5,063 nucleotides of DNA from Candidatus Omnitrophota bacterium (GTDB lineage: Bacteria; Omnitrophota; Gorgyraeia; Gorgyraeales; Gorgyraeaceae). Below the pieces are notes generated by a model. That model was not told where the DNA came from. It did not search any database and saw nothing but the letters and a program-made list of their open reading frames with translations. Made by a program: the position numbers and the translations under genes. Of the stretch, positions 4,907 to 5,063 are shown one piece after another. The stretch spans positions 1 to 5,063 of the forward strand of contig JAHIUV010000082.1 in NCBI GenBank assembly GCA_018817035.1, in the 5' to 3' direction. How positions within the stretch are numbered: the first letter of the stretch is position 1; the number at the start of each line of letters is the position of its first letter.

Positions 4907-4947
4907 GCCGATGTAGCTCAGTTGGCAGAGCAGGGCTTTCGTAAAGC
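4907..4947 (+). repeat. Right attachment repeat (attR-like) within tRNA-Thr
   Basis: This is the partner of 2620-2660, in direct orientation and 40 of 41 identical. The two copies bound about 2.29 kb holding the integrase remnant, the MNT/HEPN pair and the 273-aa gene. Confidence 0.8.
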
Positions 4948-4982
4948 TCAGGTCGGAGGTTCGAATCCTCTCATCGGCTCCA
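4907..4982 (+). tRNA. tRNA-Thr (anticodon CGT)
   Basis: This is a complete 76-nt tRNA. The acceptor stem is GCCGATG (4907-4913) with CATCGGC (4972-4978). The D arm is GCTC/GAGC (4916-4931). The anticodon stem is GGGCT/AGCTC with loop TTCGTAA, giving anticodon CGT at 4940-4942, which reads ACG (Thr). The T arm is GGAGG-TTCGAAT-CCTCT. The discriminator is T4979 and CCA is encoded at 4980-4982. All stems close, with G-U pairs only at one anticodon-stem and one T-stem position. Its first 41 nt are duplicated at 2620-2660. In the integration model this 5' half came from the element and the 3' half is original. Confidence 0.96.
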
Positions 4983-5002
4983 ACGAATCAAAGAGGATCC
5001 GA

Positions 5003-5063
5003 ATGGAGCTTTTCGCCGAGCAAAGCGAGGACAAGATGCGACGTATAGGAGCAGCGGCAGAAA
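5003..5063 (+). other. Possible start of a reading frame, cut by window end
   Basis: An ATG at 5003, with AGAGGA (4992-4997) 5 nt upstream, opens a frame that stays open to the window edge (MELFAEQSEDKMRRIGAAAE). The first base is only 20 nt after the tRNA CCA. GCTTT/AAAGC can also pair in this stretch, and the sequence is richer in G+C than the element to its left. Twenty codons are too few to claim a gene. It may simply be tRNA-trailing DNA. Confidence 0.2.

Noticed and set aside
1..5063. CRISPR array or rRNA genes.
   Set aside because: No regularly spaced repeats and no rRNA-like sequence were seen on either strand.

Overview
This is a bacterial window, AT-rich, with Shine-Dalgarno-led genes and sigma70-type promoters. 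Two secreted proteins (660-1382 and 1552-2550) resemble proteins I associate with uncultured Omnitrophota or related PVC-type lineages. That placement rests on remembered family style only and is tentative.

Layout from left to right: (1) 1-483 is the end of an IS3-family insertion sequence (IS407-like) on the minus strand. It holds the terminal sequence, a complete orfA, a programmed-frameshift heptamer and the first 45 codons of orfB, which runs off the left edge. (2) 484-1382 holds a promoter, a leader with a small hairpin, and an exported protein with a Y-Q-G beta domain and a C-terminal membrane anchor. (3) 1389-1497 holds a near-consensus promoter followed at once by a bulged hairpin and a strong intrinsic terminator. 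This is either a small RNA or the attenuator leader of the next gene. (4) 1552-2550 encodes an exported protein of unknown function with a degenerate P-loop-like motif.

(5) 2620-4947 is the most interesting segment. A 41-nt copy of the 5' half of a tRNA-Thr gene (2620-2660) matches the 5' part of the intact tRNA-Thr(CGT) at 4907-4982 at 40 of 41 positions. Between the copies lie a decayed tyrosine integrase, a winged-helix nucleotidyltransferase (MNT) gene overlapping a HEPN gene (an MNT/HEPN toxin-antitoxin type pair) with its own promoter and a perfect 14-bp palindrome, and an unrecognised 273-aa protein. I read this as a small, immobilised integrative element that entered the anticodon region of tRNA-Thr. 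The element's own copy of the 5' half rebuilt the tRNA on the right, and the host's original 5' half and promoter were stranded on the left.

(6) 4983-5063 is the sequence downstream of the tRNA, with only a possible start of another reading frame.

In working terms, the MNT protein probably represses its own operon and neutralises the HEPN protein. Such a pair could explain why the cargo persisted after the integrase was lost. The role of the 273-aa protein is unknown.
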